From assembly GCF_000276665.1 (NCBI RefSeq), contig NW_004955467.1, forward strand, positions 1,205,947-1,269,946: 64,000 nucleotides of DNA, read 5' to 3'. Shown piece after piece: positions 25,384 to 36,822 of this stretch; the stretch's first letter is position 1; each line of letters opens with the position of its first letter. The notes beneath the pieces are model-generated. The model was not told where the DNA came from. It ran no database searches and saw only the letters and a list, made by a program, of their open reading frames with translations. The stretch is from Chinchilla lanigera (Eukaryota > Chordata > Mammalia > Rodentia > Chinchillidae). The position numbers were made by a program, and so were the translations under genes.

Positions 25384-28281
25384 AAGCCCATGTTCACCTT
25401 AGGTACATCCTGTGGCTCTTCCTGACTTCTTGTTGCTTCTGCCCTTTGTGCCTGGGATGATGCATCCCTGAGCTCCTCAGATCCTTTGTAAGGATGTGCA
25501 GCATGTTCTCTGCCTTCGTTCTTCTCTCTAGATCTGGCCCTCTAAGATAGAGGGGACATTAAGGGAAGGAAACTGTTTTCCTTCCACCCTACCTTCGCAC
25601 TTGCTCTGTATGTAGCAGAAATTCTTCAAAGCCGGCACCCTGTAGATGCTATCCTTCTTCTGTTTCCATTTCTGATGTAAAAATCTTTTACTCTTTCTTT
25701 GATTCTTTTTGTTGGGATTTGGAAATTAAGATGTTTATATTCAAATTGCCATCTTACCATGTTAGTATCGATAGTCTAGTATTGAAATTTGAAAGTGAGA
25801 TTCAGAAGATAGTTTGACACCTAAGAGGCAGAATATTTCATATTTTTTCACAAACTTTTAGATTTATTTTGTGTAAAACAATAAAAAATTCTGAGAAAAT
25901 TATATTCCTGGTAAGGGTATAGAATGAGCAATGGCACAGAGACAGGATATAAAAGAACAAAATTCAGTAGCTCAATGGGCTTCCTTTGAAGGAAATCAAA
26001 GGAAGTAACCTGAATGACACTGGGTGAGACCTGGAGCTGGGCTTCATTCAGTTGTTCAAGAGCCCAACAGTTGTAAACATAGGGTTGACCAGTCCTCTTT
26101 ACACATAAAAATCTACCAATTATGAAGGGTAGCAGGGATACAGTGAGATATTTCCTAAGTGGAGATAACCAGTGAATACTTTAAAAATCATCATGTACAA
26201 GAGCCTACCTGTACTTGGATCAAAATAGGTGATGATAACATTAAGTATCACTTCCCCCTCCCCTGCCCAGCTCCTGTACTGAATATTGAACCTAGGGCTT
26301 CTCAGATGCAAGTGTTCTATCGTTGACCTATACCCTAGTGCCTCCCACCCTTGCTTCGAGACATGGTCTTGCTAAACTGTCCAGGCTGTCCTTCAACTTG
26401 TGATCCTCCTACCTCAGCCTTCCCAGTAGCTAAGATTATAGGCATATGGCACCATTGGCCAAGCACAAATGGTGAAGTGAATACTGTGGAAAATCAACAC
26501 CACTTGAAGACTCTATAACCAAAAATGAAAGCAATGTGTTAAATGAAAACTTTAGAGGAAAAAATAATATACATAGGCATATGTACATATACATGTTTAA
26601 ATTATAAGACCTAATTTCCTTATACTGACTTACTGTTCTAGCCAAGCAACTGACTGATAATTGAAATACTACCTTTGGATATCTGAAGGCAGGAGTCCTG
26701 GAAATTGATTTTTGTAGGCTTGCTATTTTCTTGTGAAGTTTAAATTAGTCTTCCTGTTTATTAGTTAATGTTTTGAGTCACAGAGAAACATAAATAACTA
26801 AAAGGAATACCTGAACATGTAGGATCCTCTGTTACTAAATTAACTAGGGATAAAATTAAAATTAATTTCTAAAAATTATCTTCCTTGGAGGTTCTTTGGT
26901 ACCAAGTCATTTAGTGAGGCAGATACAAAGGTGGTCTGCTTTCTTTGTTGATGACTTTCCTGAAAATAGCTGGGACAGAAACAGATATTTTTTTCCATTT
27001 GGACTTGACTTCATTTCATTATTTTTCTACATATTTATCATCTGTTTTTTTAAATTGAGATACGGGTCTCACTGTGTGGCGTAGGCTGGCACTGAGCTCC
27101 TGGGCTCCAGTGATCTCTCAGCTTCCCAAGTAGCTGGGACTACAGATTGTATCATTGCACCCAGCTCACTTTCTGAATCTGTACTGTGCAGTACAAGGGA
27201 GGGGAGAGGACAGAGCCCAACTCCTGCCAATAAGCCTTCAACAAATTTTTTTTAAAACTCAGCCACCTAGTTTCTGAAGTGCCTTACAGTTTCTTCTAAT
27301 TTTTTAATTTGCTGATTTTTTTCCACTCAGAAGAAAGTGGAGTCAAGAATGTAAAGCTATTTTATTTTAAATTCTGCTTTATTTAAATTTATTCTGTCCA
27401 TGTTGATTACAGAGCAACAGAAGCTAAGAGAATTAAGGGCAAATGGATTCAACTGTAGAAGCTCATGAATAGCTAGATTAATTTCAAAAAGATCAGGAAA
27501 TAAATATTTTAAACTTCCACTGACCTTACTGAAATAACTGCCAGAAATACTCTATTTGAGCTCCTCTCATAAATTAGTCATTTTCCAAAACAGCTGTGGC
27601 AATATGATATAATAAAAAGAACAGTTACTTAGCAGTCAAAAGATTGGGAGTTCTTGTCTTGGCTTACAAAGAGATTAAATGACATGTTCCCTAGATGAGG
27701 AAGCTATGCAGGAAAGGATTGGATCAGATGTGAGTGTGTGCTGGAATTTAGACACCACACAAAAAACATACCAGAAAATCTGGGTGAAAGGACAAGTTTC
27801 ATCAAAGGCAGATTACCATTCTTGGTCTTAGCCAGCATACAGTGTACTAGGCAAGCTTCTGTTGTATAAAATGGATCTCACTTTAATTGGTTTAGGCAAA
27901 AAGTTATTAAATGGATTGCAGAATTGTGGGAAGGGCTGGAGGAAACACACTTGGCTTCAAGGAATGGCTTTCTGAAGTCATGACACAGGGACCTGCTGCC
28001 TCCACCATATGAGCCTTAGAGACTGCCTGCCCAATTGGAAGACTACAACCACAGTTACCAGCATCAGAGGCATGCTGTCTCTGCCACCGTCCACATCAGC
28101 ATAGTGAATGCCCCGCACTGTCTCTCCCCATGACTCAGATACCACCCCAGCTCTTGGCTGTGTCTTTCCCATTGGTGCAACCTGAATCACATCTGAAAGC
28201 CTAGATGCAGGAGATTGAGACTCCATCTTTCTTACATCAGAGTATGTTACATGTCAACAAGCAATCCACTGTATCTACCAG

Positions 28282-28339
28282 ATTTATCATACATATTTAG
28301 TAAACTAATTATTTAGTAGGCTAAATACGTATGATAAAT
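28282..28339. repeat. 19-bp inverted repeat with 20-nt loop
   Basis: The left arm atttatcatacatatttag (28282-28300) and right arm ctaaatacgtatgataaat (28321-28339) pair with one mismatch. In a minus-strand transcript the mismatch becomes a G-U pair. It lies 307 bp upstream of the exon at 28647. Confidence 0.85.
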
Positions 28340-28646
28340 AACATTTGTATTTTCTAACATTTGCAGAGGACTCAATATTATTTAGAGCTAGAATGTCAAG
28401 TCATTCTACATATAAACATGTTACTGCATAACATGTAAGAAAACAGCTCTTGATAACAGAGCAGTACCTACATTATTTCCTAAAAATGCAAAGCTGGTTA
28501 GAATTTTAAATTTAGAATTCTCCTTCTAACTTTGTATTTTCTTCATCTCAGTTCTATTTACACCTGCATTTCTTCCCCCCCTCCCCCACCCCACCACACA
28601 CACACATGCTCCACCTTTTCAATCTGATCTGCTCTTTACTATGCAG

Positions 28647-28792
28647 ACCTGTGAATGAAGAGCCTGAGCCCTTGGAGGTCAACACTGCTGGCCGGTGGCA
28701 TGGTGTGTATGTCAACAGGACGTCTCCAGCACCTTCAGAGTCTGCAGCCACTGTTAAGTCACTGATCAAGTCATTTGACTTGGGACACCCAG
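28647..28792 (+). CDS. SPECC1: SPECC1 coding exon 4 of 8 in window (linker)
   Basis: This 146-nt exon encodes [17 protein letters not shown], then [18 protein letters not shown] and [13 protein letters not shown], with split codons at both ends. The acceptor is a T/C-rich stretch ending actatgcag and the donor is ccag|gtattt. The segment begins the Ser/Pro-rich linker between the coiled coil and the CH domain. The VKSLIKSFD block corresponds to VKTLIKSFD in SPECC1L (recalled), which fixes the reading frame. The first half, before TSPAPSES, is more divergent from human SPECC1 as I remember it, as expected for a disordered linker. Confidence 0.92.
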
Positions 28793-29863
28793 GTATTTAA
28801 TCACTTTTTTCCGTAAGCAAAGCTCTACATCCAGATGTTGGCCTGACATTTCAAGCCTGTCTCAGCTCCACATTGGCCGCACATTGATACAAACACAGGG
28901 CTCTTTCAGGTAGGCCTCATGCAGCCACTGTGTGCAAAAACCACATGGGGCTCCAGGGAGTCACAGTGGAGAAGCTGTCTCATGGATAATACAAATACAG
29001 CCTCCTCTTTCTCCCTCCTCCCTAACTCCAGTACCTCCCTGTCCACCATCCAGGTAGCTACTATTTACCTTTTGTCCCTCTCCTGAGAATTAGCAGGGTC
29101 AGCCAGAGCTTTTATCTCCTAGGAAACAGGGTATCACATTATTGCTGTACATTTGGGCCTCTTGTTGAGAGCCCTAGCCATGTGCACCTTGCAGTGTACT
29201 GTTTGACTTTTATACCTGGTCTTGTGTGTGAGCTCCTGCACTAATCTGTTACTCCAGATCTTGGTGTGTTCTCTGCTTTTTATGGAATAGTCTGTCTGAC
29301 TCAATTTCCTTTGTCAGGCTTGACTTACCTATATAAGAAAAATGTATCCATACTTTACACACATACAGACACACACACATAGTAAGTGAAAGAAACAGAA
29401 TGCACATCTGTCCATAATACTTCTTGCCTTGACTACGAAAGGTATGCATTGTACTTGAAAACTAGAGTAATAACTAATCCTCAGATGAATTTAGTTGTCT
29501 CTATTAGTTTGCTGCCAAATTAGATTAAGATTTGTCTACTTATATTGAAAGGTAGGAAGGTTAAGTTAGCCAGCCTGTGCAGATAGGAAGTGAATCAACA
29601 GTAGTATCTCTAGGAAGAAGTTTCCTGTCACTTTTCTCCAGAGCACCCTCATTACATGTGCATTCTTTTTCTTTGGTTATCTTGCACCTTAAACCCAACC
29701 CTCACTTGGTTAACTCCTCCCTTCATTTCCTTAATCCAGCTCTAGTCCAGAGAACAGTAAATGTTAAGAGTAAATGTTATACTAAATATCATGGGATATT
29801 TAAGTCACCAAAAAGTAGCAGTAAATCAAGAACTATTCTTTGCAAGCAACTCTGAACTAGAAC

Positions 29864-29913
<50 letters not shown>

Positions 29914-29938
29914 CTCCCTCAATCTCTTTTCTTGGCAG
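28793..29938 (+). other. SPECC1 intron
   Basis: No SINE is visible. The only clear repeat is the (TG)n next to the acceptor. Confidence 0.8.
29869..29910. repeat. (TG)21 microsatellite next to a SPECC1 acceptor
   Basis: A perfect 42-nt TG run ends 28 nt before the exon at 29939. Confidence 0.95.
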
Positions 29939-30039
29939 GTGGAACTGCGCAGAATATTTCCATCCATAAGGCCCCCAGAAGTCCACTAAGTGGAATACCA
30001 GTGAGAACCACTCCAGCAGCTGCTGTCTCTCCTATGCAG
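29939..30039 (+). CDS. SPECC1: SPECC1 coding exon 5 of 8 in window (linker)
   Basis: This 101-nt exon encodes [20 protein letters not shown] then [13 protein letters not shown], with the first two bases completing a Gly codon. The acceptor is tctcttttcttggcag and the donor is cag|gtatta, giving a phase 0 end. The tail [10 protein letters not shown] is shared with SPECC1L, where [11 protein letters not shown] is followed by RHS, matching the RHS that opens the next exon. A perfect (TG)21 microsatellite ends only 28 nt before the exon, so the usable branch-point and pyrimidine region is very short. The Ser-Pro and Thr-Pro pairs could be sites for proline-directed kinases, but that is inference. 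Confidence 0.93.
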
Positions 30040-31514
30040 GTATTAGAAGACCCCCAGAAATAATCACTTTTGTGGTTTGCTGTGTATTTTTCTAGATGTG
30101 CATTACATGTGTGTTGGGGGAAGAATTTTATAAATCAGATTACACATTAATCTGACACTCATTTTACTTTAACACTGGCATGTAGGCTCTGAGGCTAGAG
30201 ATTTTTGATACTGTGCTTGCTGTTAAAACTCGGGTCTAGAACATGGGCTAGGAAATATAGTCATATCATAGTAGAACCTCTGTGAATATTTGTTGAGTGA
30301 ATGAAAGAATGTGGCATCTTTACTGTCAACCTGTCCAGAAATAACTTTTTAAAGGATACATGATATGCACTGATTTATTTAACCACTCTTCTATGGACAT
30401 TTAGATTGTTTTGAATTTAATTTACTGTAAGAACATATAGTGAAAATCCTCACATGATTTTTTTAACCTCTTAAGGATCTACTTCCATAGAAGAATGTAT
30501 CAAGATACATTTGCAAATATTGGAAATTACTCTCATGAGTTAAGTAGAAAAGAATTTATTTTTTATTTTTTATTTTTTGAGACAGTGTTTTGCTATGTAG
30601 AGCATACTGGCCTTGAACTCGCTTATGTATCCCAGGCTGGCTCAAACCCTTGGCAGTCCTCTTGCCTGAGCATCCTGAGTGCTGCGATTATAGGTGTGCC
30701 CCATCACACCCAGCAAGTAAAAGAGAACTTAATATAGGGGTTTGGGTACTGGAAGGGATAAAAGGAGAAAGAACACTCACTGAACCTTTCTCTCAGAACA
30801 TCTCAAGATGGCTCATTAAAGGAGCTGCTGTTTCTGCCAGAATCATGGAGTCTTTCCCTGAGTACTTGCCTAAGGCTGCTACTTCCGTCAAGATCTACAA
30901 TTGGCTTCAGGACCACACTGTCACAGGCTCAGTCTGCGTCAGCAAAACACATCCTTTGTGCCCTGCCTTGTAACACCCATAAAGCTATGGGATGAGACAC
31001 CTCCATTCCACTGTTACAGAAAAGCAAATGCTGGCACAGCTGTGTGTGCCAGCAAAAGCTGCAGAACGGCAATTAATTTTCACCTTCCAGATCTTCTGAG
31101 AATGGGCCTGTTTGACAAAGCTTGGTCATTTGGTGAACCAAGTTTTAAGGGAGTGTGGAAAATACAGTCTTTAGCTTTCTAATCTCTTCTAATTCAGTAA
31201 ATCACCATACAAAGGACTACAGTGGAGTTGAGTGAGCCTGTCCTAAAATCTGCCAGAGGTTGCTTCCTAAAAGTGGAAAATGGATTACTTGGACAGGAAT
31301 GGATTTGCTCTCACTTGGTACATTGAAAAGCTCAACACATTGCCCTTCGTATTATATACTTGTTACTGGTTTTTGGGTCCTGAAGTGATTCTTTCCAGGT
31401 TCTTGGTGTCCTGAGCAAAGAACTGGACAATATTTACAGAAATGGTAGCAAGGTAGCAAGGGTTTACTTTTCTTTCTTTCTTTTTGTTTTTGTTTTTGTT
31501 TTGGCTTTTTTTGT

Positions 31515-31800
31515 TTTTTTTTGAGATAGGGTCTTGCTATATAGTGTAGACTAGTCTTGAACTGACTTATGTCGCCCAGGCTGGCCTCAAACTCAGAGTG
31601 ATCCTCAGCATTCCGAGTGCTGTACGCTTATTGAAGGTAGAAAAGAAGTATACTTTATCCATGTGTGGTGGTGCATGCCTGTAATCCCAGCACTCAGGAG
31701 GCTGAGGCAGGAGGACTGCTGTGAGTTTGAGTCCAGCCAGGGCTACATAAGTGAGTTCACTTATGTATACTGCATAGTCAGACCCTGTCTCAAAAAGAAA
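31515..31800. repeat. inverted pair of B1/Alu-like SINEs
   Basis: A minus-strand B1 (about 31515-31620) and a plus-strand B1 (about 31655-31800) lie about 35 nt apart, so the transcript can fold into a long stem. Confidence 0.8.
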
Positions 31801-32959
31801 CCCCCCCCCCCAAAAAAAAAAGTACACTCTGTAGAGTGAGCACAGGATGGTGAGCAGACTCACAGCAGCCACAAGGATTATCGACAAGGTCTTGTATCTG
31901 CAATTCTTGGGTTGCTTCTCTCCTGTACAAACAAGGCATTTGGGACAGTCGTCCTGTCACAGTCTCACTTCGATTTCAGCTGTTCCAGCTCAGGCCCACC
32001 TGGTTTCTCACCAGATGTAAATAAAGAATTGAGGATAGAACTTTCTGACGGGTCGTGGGGTAGTGCTGTGCATTCTGTGTTTTGCACATATATCTGAGTT
32101 TCCGTGGCTGACAGGGCTGACTTGCTCTGTTGTTTTGTGCCCTGCCCCAATCTCGTACTTCATGCTCACTCGCATTATATAAAGTGCTGTTTCCCCAGAA
32201 TTTTGAAACCCTTTATAAATTGGAGAGTTTGAGTAAATGAACAATGTGATACTTTGTTCTACTTTGTTCATTGGTAAGGTTGAACACTTCTTCATATGTT
32301 TATACATCAATACTGTGTATCTTTTGTGAGTGTGTGGTCACATATGCTTTGCCCAGTTTTCTTTTGAGATGTTAGTTTTTTCCCAGTTCATAAGACATCC
32401 TGATAACATGTGTTTTTAAACATTTCATATGTATTACTACTATTTTTTGTGTTATCTTTTAACTCTTTATAGTTTTAACTCTTTTAATGAAGGGCAGTTT
32501 TATATTTCTTTGTTCAGTGTTTTATGACTTTAAGTGATTTTGTATACCCTTAAAATATTTCTAGCTGCTTATTAAAATATTTTCCTTAAATATCTTAAAG
32601 AAATGTTTACATTTGTTCAGTTTTAAAATTCATAGAGCTGGGAATGGTGGCGCATGCCTGTAATCCTAGTGCTCAAGAGGCTGAGACAGGAGGATCACCA
32701 TTAGTTTGAGGCCAGCTTGGGCTACATAGCAAAACCCTGTTTCAAAAATTAATTAATTAATTAATTCCTAGAAACATGGGTTTGGGTTTAGGTGATTTCC
32801 CCTTATCTTAATTGCTTTCTGGAAGTAAATATTCTAGAGAATGATTATATCCTCCAGAACCTCAGCTTGCATCCATATTTTTTAAAATACATAGTCATAT
32901 AGTCAACTAAAAAATGCCTGGCAAAGAGGTAGATAGACCAGATGACTAAAAGCCAAGAT

Positions 32960-34000
32960 TACAGCGATACATGCATACCCATGCTTATAACAGCACAATT
33001 CATAATGGCTAAATCTTGGAAGTGGCCCATATGTCCATCAGGAGATGAATGGATAAAGAGAATGTAGTATCTATACACAATGAAGTGCTGTGCTTTTCTG
33101 CCATAAAAATAAGATAAATTTAAATCATTTGTAGGAAAATGGATGCACCTTCAGACCATAACGTTAAGTGAAATAAATTGCACACAAGCTTAAATACAAC
33201 ATTGTTTTTCTTATATGAAAAAACCGAAGTAAAAATAAAGAGCGATATAAAAGGGAGATAATAGGAAGTAGGGAGACAGACCTTTCTCAAAAGAGAAGGG
33301 GAAGGCCAGACACGGTGGCGCACGCCTGTAATCCCAGCCCTCAGGAGGCTGAAGCAAGGGGATCATTCCAAGTTGGAGACCAGCCTGGGGTACAAAGCGA
33401 GCTCAAGGCCAGCCTGAACTGCATAGCAGGACCCTGTCTCAAAAAGACCAAAAAAAAGAGAGAGAGAGAAGGGGACTGGGACTGGGATGTAGTTCAGCGG
33501 CACAACACCTGCCCAGCAGGCCCAAGGTCCTGAGTCTGATTTCCGGTTCCAAGAAAAGGGTGTTAAGAGATGGAAGGAGGGAGGAGAGGAGGAAGAATGG
33601 GAAGGGCTAGGGGATGGAAAAAGGAACTGGGTTGTGTTATGTACATACACTAGCTCCACACAGGGCATGTGCACATTGCATACTGCAAACGTGCACCAAA
33701 AAAAGCAATGTACGAATAATTGTTTTTTTTTTCCAGACAAGGTCTTGCCATGTAATTCAGGCTAGTATTGAACTCACTGTGTAGCCCAGGCTGGCATTGA
33801 CTGTGGCAGTCTTCCTGCCCCTGCCTGCTAATGGGATTACAGGCATGTGCCATCATGCCTGTCTTAATACATTTTTTTAAAAAGCAGATGGATCAAGGGA
33901 TGGATGGAATGGGGAGGGAGAAACAGAAGGGAGATGAAGAAAGGAATTAAGATGGGTTATGTACTACACACATCTACTAATAAAGTAAAATTTAAATAAA
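32960..34000 (+). repeat. L1 3'-end fragment broken by SINEs
   Basis: The blocks acagcacaattcataatggc, catcaggagatgaatggata, aaaatggatgcaccttcag and gttaagtgaaataaattgca are the classic order at the end of L1 ORF2 and 3' UTR. A B1 (33305), an ID (33476) and a minus-strand B1 (33730) interrupt it. It seems to resume with the purine-rich 33560-33640 and 33885-34000 stretches. Confidence 0.7.
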
Positions 34001-34379
34001 AGACACGAGATCCAGCTAGTGATATTATGAGACAGAATTTTTTAAAAGCTGAAATTAATACAGTCAAGCCAAAAATGTGACAAGGTGGAGAATTACAGTA
34101 GAAGATCCACTTTATAAAAAAAAGAATTTATTACAAATTCTATAATGAGCTTAAATGGTACACAATTTAATGGTGTGATAACATTTGCATTTTGTGAAAA
34201 TGAGTTTTTTTATGATGGTACAAAATAAAACACGTAACATGAAATTTTCACCTTCTTTTTCTCCTTTTTTTTTTTTGTGGTGCTGAGAATCAAATCCTGG
34301 CCCTTCACATGCTTGTGAATCTGCACTTTTAACAAAGATTTTTAAGTGTACAATGCAATATTGTTAATAATAAGCATGG

Positions 34380-34960
34380 TGTTTTATAGCAGTGCTCTAG
34401 AACTTTCCCAGTTTGTATGACTAAAACTCTACCCAGATAACCATTCTCTCTGCCTCAACATTTAGGTTGTTGCCACACCTTGGGTATGGTGAATAATGCT
34501 GAAATATCTAAGGTTCTAATTTGGATGAATACTCCAAGATACGGTTGCTTGGTCATGTGGTAGTTCTGTGTATAATTTTTTCAGGAACCTTTGTACTATT
34601 TTCCATAGTAGCACTGCACCCATTTTTTCTTGCCATCAGCAGGGTACAAAGATTATAATTTCTCCATGTCTTGTTATTTCTGGGTTTTATTGTTTTCGTT
34701 GTTTTTTTCTTTTGACATAGTTTCTCACTGTAATTCAGGTTGGCCTTGAACTCATTACATATCCCAGGCTAGCTTGAATTCCCAGTGACCCTCCTGCCTC
34801 AGCCTCCGAAGTGCTTGGATTATAGGCATGATTTTAGTCATTTATAATGGCCTTTGTAATGCTAATGAAGTGATAACTTATTGTGGTTTTGATTTGTATG
34901 TCCCTGATTAGTGATGTTGAGTATCTTTTCATACAACTAGTAACATATCCTTTTTTTTTT
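34380..34960 (-). repeat. old L1 3' UTR fragment with B1 insertion
   Basis: The blocks taggttgttgccacacc, gaataatgctgaaatatc, tgtggttttgatttgtatgt and gatgttgagtatcttttcat match an ancient L1 3' UTR in reverse. A minus-strand B1 at 34715-34835 splits it. Confidence 0.65.
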
Positions 34961-35190
34961 TTTTTTTACATATCCTTGAATATATATATTCCAGAGAGAA
35001 TATTCATGAAGCTGATTAATATTATCTCTAGGAAAAAGAAATCGGTGATTGGAGTGATAAAGACACACTTCTCACTATTTGTCCTTTTTGTTCCATTTGA
35101 GGATTGTGCCATTGCATTTGTTATCTGTTCAGATAATTAAGTTATTTTGAAAGTTCCCTGTGATGATTTTAATGTGCCTAAGAACTAATA

Positions 35191-35264
35191 CCTCTCTTTC
35201 TGTCTCTCTCTGTCTCTGCCTCTCTCTCTGTCTCTCCCTGTCTCTCTCTCCCTCTCTCTCTCTC
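35191..35264. repeat. CT-rich low-complexity tract
   Basis: Almost pure (CT)n with G interruptions, 57-130 nt before the exon at 35321. Confidence 0.9.
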
Positions 35265-35320
35265 ACGTGTTGTTTGAGGTCACAAGCTCACCTCTGCTGG
35301 TATGCCTTTTGTTTTGATAG

Positions 35321-35399
35321 AGGCATTCAACTTACGGCCTTCGGCCAGCCAACAAAGGACTGACTCAGCGCTTGGATATCCCGGACCTTCCCCTCTCTG
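35321..35399 (+). CDS. SPECC1: SPECC1 coding exon 6 of 8 in window (linker)
   Basis: This 79-nt exon encodes RHSTYGLRPANKGLTQRL then DIPDLPLS plus one base. The acceptor is cttttgttttgatag and the donor ctctg|gtgagt is close to consensus. It follows the phase 0 end of the previous exon and leaves one base that makes Asp with the next. Compared with human SPECC1 as I recall it (RHSTYSSVRPASRGVTQRL), this version is about one residue shorter after TY. A long CT-rich tract lies 57-130 nt upstream of the exon. Confidence 0.92.
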
Positions 35400-36544
35400 G
35401 TGAGTTACCTTAAGCATGAATTACTTTTGACCTACTTTTTGTTGGATTGACTTGACTTTTCATGAAACTGAACTTAGAAAAATAATTGGTGGCATTTATT
35501 CCAGCTAATTGGAATCCTTACCCTTAAGTGTATACATTGTAAACTTTAGGTCCAGCTGTGCAGCTACTAGAGAAAACATAGCTTCTTCCTACCTGCCCTT
35601 CTCAGTGTGCGTAGATGAGAGAGAAATGCCAAACATTTTGTTTAATAAACTAGATCTCAAGGGAGTGTCAAATCTTAAAAAAAAGAAAAACAAAAACTTT
35701 TAAGAAAAACATACGATTTTGCTGGGTGCGGTGGCGGACGCCTGTAAACCCAGCACTTGGGAGGCTGAGGCAGGAGGATCATCACGAATTTGAGGCCAGC
35801 CTGGACTCCATAGTGAGTTTAAGGCCAGCCTCTACTACATAGTGAGACCCTGTCTCAAAAATAACAACAAAAAACATATGGTTTTGAATTTATCTGTTGC
35901 TTCTACGATCCTTAAAATATACCTCTAAGACAGCACTGTCTTTGGATGTAATTCTCTTCCTGTTGTTATACTGTATTTTTAAAAATTCAAATCTTGATAA
36001 AATGAAGTATGGGTTATAGTCAGTAATCTTCATAGAAACCATTTCTTTTTTTTTAATTTTTTTATTTTAAAAATAAAAGGAGGAAAACATTAACAGACAA
36101 TCTTTTACAAAATAGCAAAAGAACAGTACAGACAGTACAGAGTTACAAACAAAGTGGTAGGAAATTAACAGTTGCTTGTTGTATTACATATTGATGTCTT
36201 CAAAGTGGTTTCTCATAAAAACAGATAGAGACATGCAATATTGATCAATCAAGGACTCATTGACAGTTTCTTTCAGCAAAAAAATAGAAGACAGTGGAAC
36301 AGCTATGTTAACTATCCCATATATACATACAAGCAAAACATAGAACCCATTTCACTTGTGCCGCACCTCCTGTGCTGATGGCCAATGGGAGTAGCTTTTA
36401 AAAGGGGAACAAAACTGGGCATGGTGGTACACACTTGTAATCCCAGCACTGGGGAGGCTGAGGCAGATGGATCACTGCAAGTTCAAGGCCAGCCTGAACT
36501 ACACAGTGAGACCCTGTCAAAAAAAGAGTGGGGCAAAAAAGGTG

Positions 36545-36730
36545 GAATCACTTGGGCTTGAATCTTGGCACTGCTGCTGACAGTTTACTTGACCTTGTGC
36601 TCTGGTTTCTAATGTCTAAAATAGAGATGTGTATGTCGTAGCGTTGTTTGACTAAGTTAACGCAGTTAAAGCGCTTAGAACCGAACCTGGTACGTGGTAA
36701 GCATTTTTAGAAGTATTTGCTATTATCATC
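36545..36730 (+). repeat. MIR SINE
   Basis: The order ggcttgaatcttggcactgc, acttgaccttgtgctctg, taaaatagagatg and taaagcgcttagaaccgaac matches MIR in forward orientation. Confidence 0.75.
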
Positions 36731-36822
36731 TTCCTTACTCTTCTCTGCTGAACAAACTCAGAAGCCTGGAACAAAAAGAACATAATACTCTCAGCCGCCC
36801 TAGAACAATGTTATTAAGGTTA

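Larger units (their letters stand above)
16416..28646 (+). other. SPECC1 intron of 12.2 kb
   Basis: ID-type copies at about 16570-16665 (-), 19712-19795 (+), 20685-20780 (-), 20820-20905 (-), 22845-22930 (-), 23865-23950 (-), 24415-24485 (-) and 26270-26335 (-). B1 copies at about 16982-17135 (-), 19105-19215 (-), 26355-26460 (-) and 27045-27170 (-). A short (TG)n is at 19556-19578. A candidate alternative last exon is listed separately. About 17140-18035, 18150-19100, 25390-26260 and 27180-28646 hold no element I recognise apart from the listed short repeats and hairpin. Confidence 0.8.
30040..35320 (+). other. SPECC1 intron
   Basis: B1 copies at about 30572-30715 (-), 31515-31620 (-), 31655-31800 (+), 32637-32747 (+) followed by (AATT)n at 32748-32766, 33305-33450 (+), 33730-33865 (-) and 34715-34835 (-). 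ID copies at 33476-33555 (+) and about 34270-34320 (-). L1 pieces are listed separately. Nothing was recognised in about 30720-31510 and 31830-32630. Confidence 0.75.

Noticed and set aside
29761..30063. Open frame spanning the (TG)n and exon 5
   Set aside because: The acceptor at 29938 and conserved peptide place the exon start at 29939; the upstream part is microsatellite.
30650..31182. Overlapping open frames of about 100 codons
   Set aside because: They start in a B1 element, lack splice signals in frame with SPECC1 and resemble no family I know.
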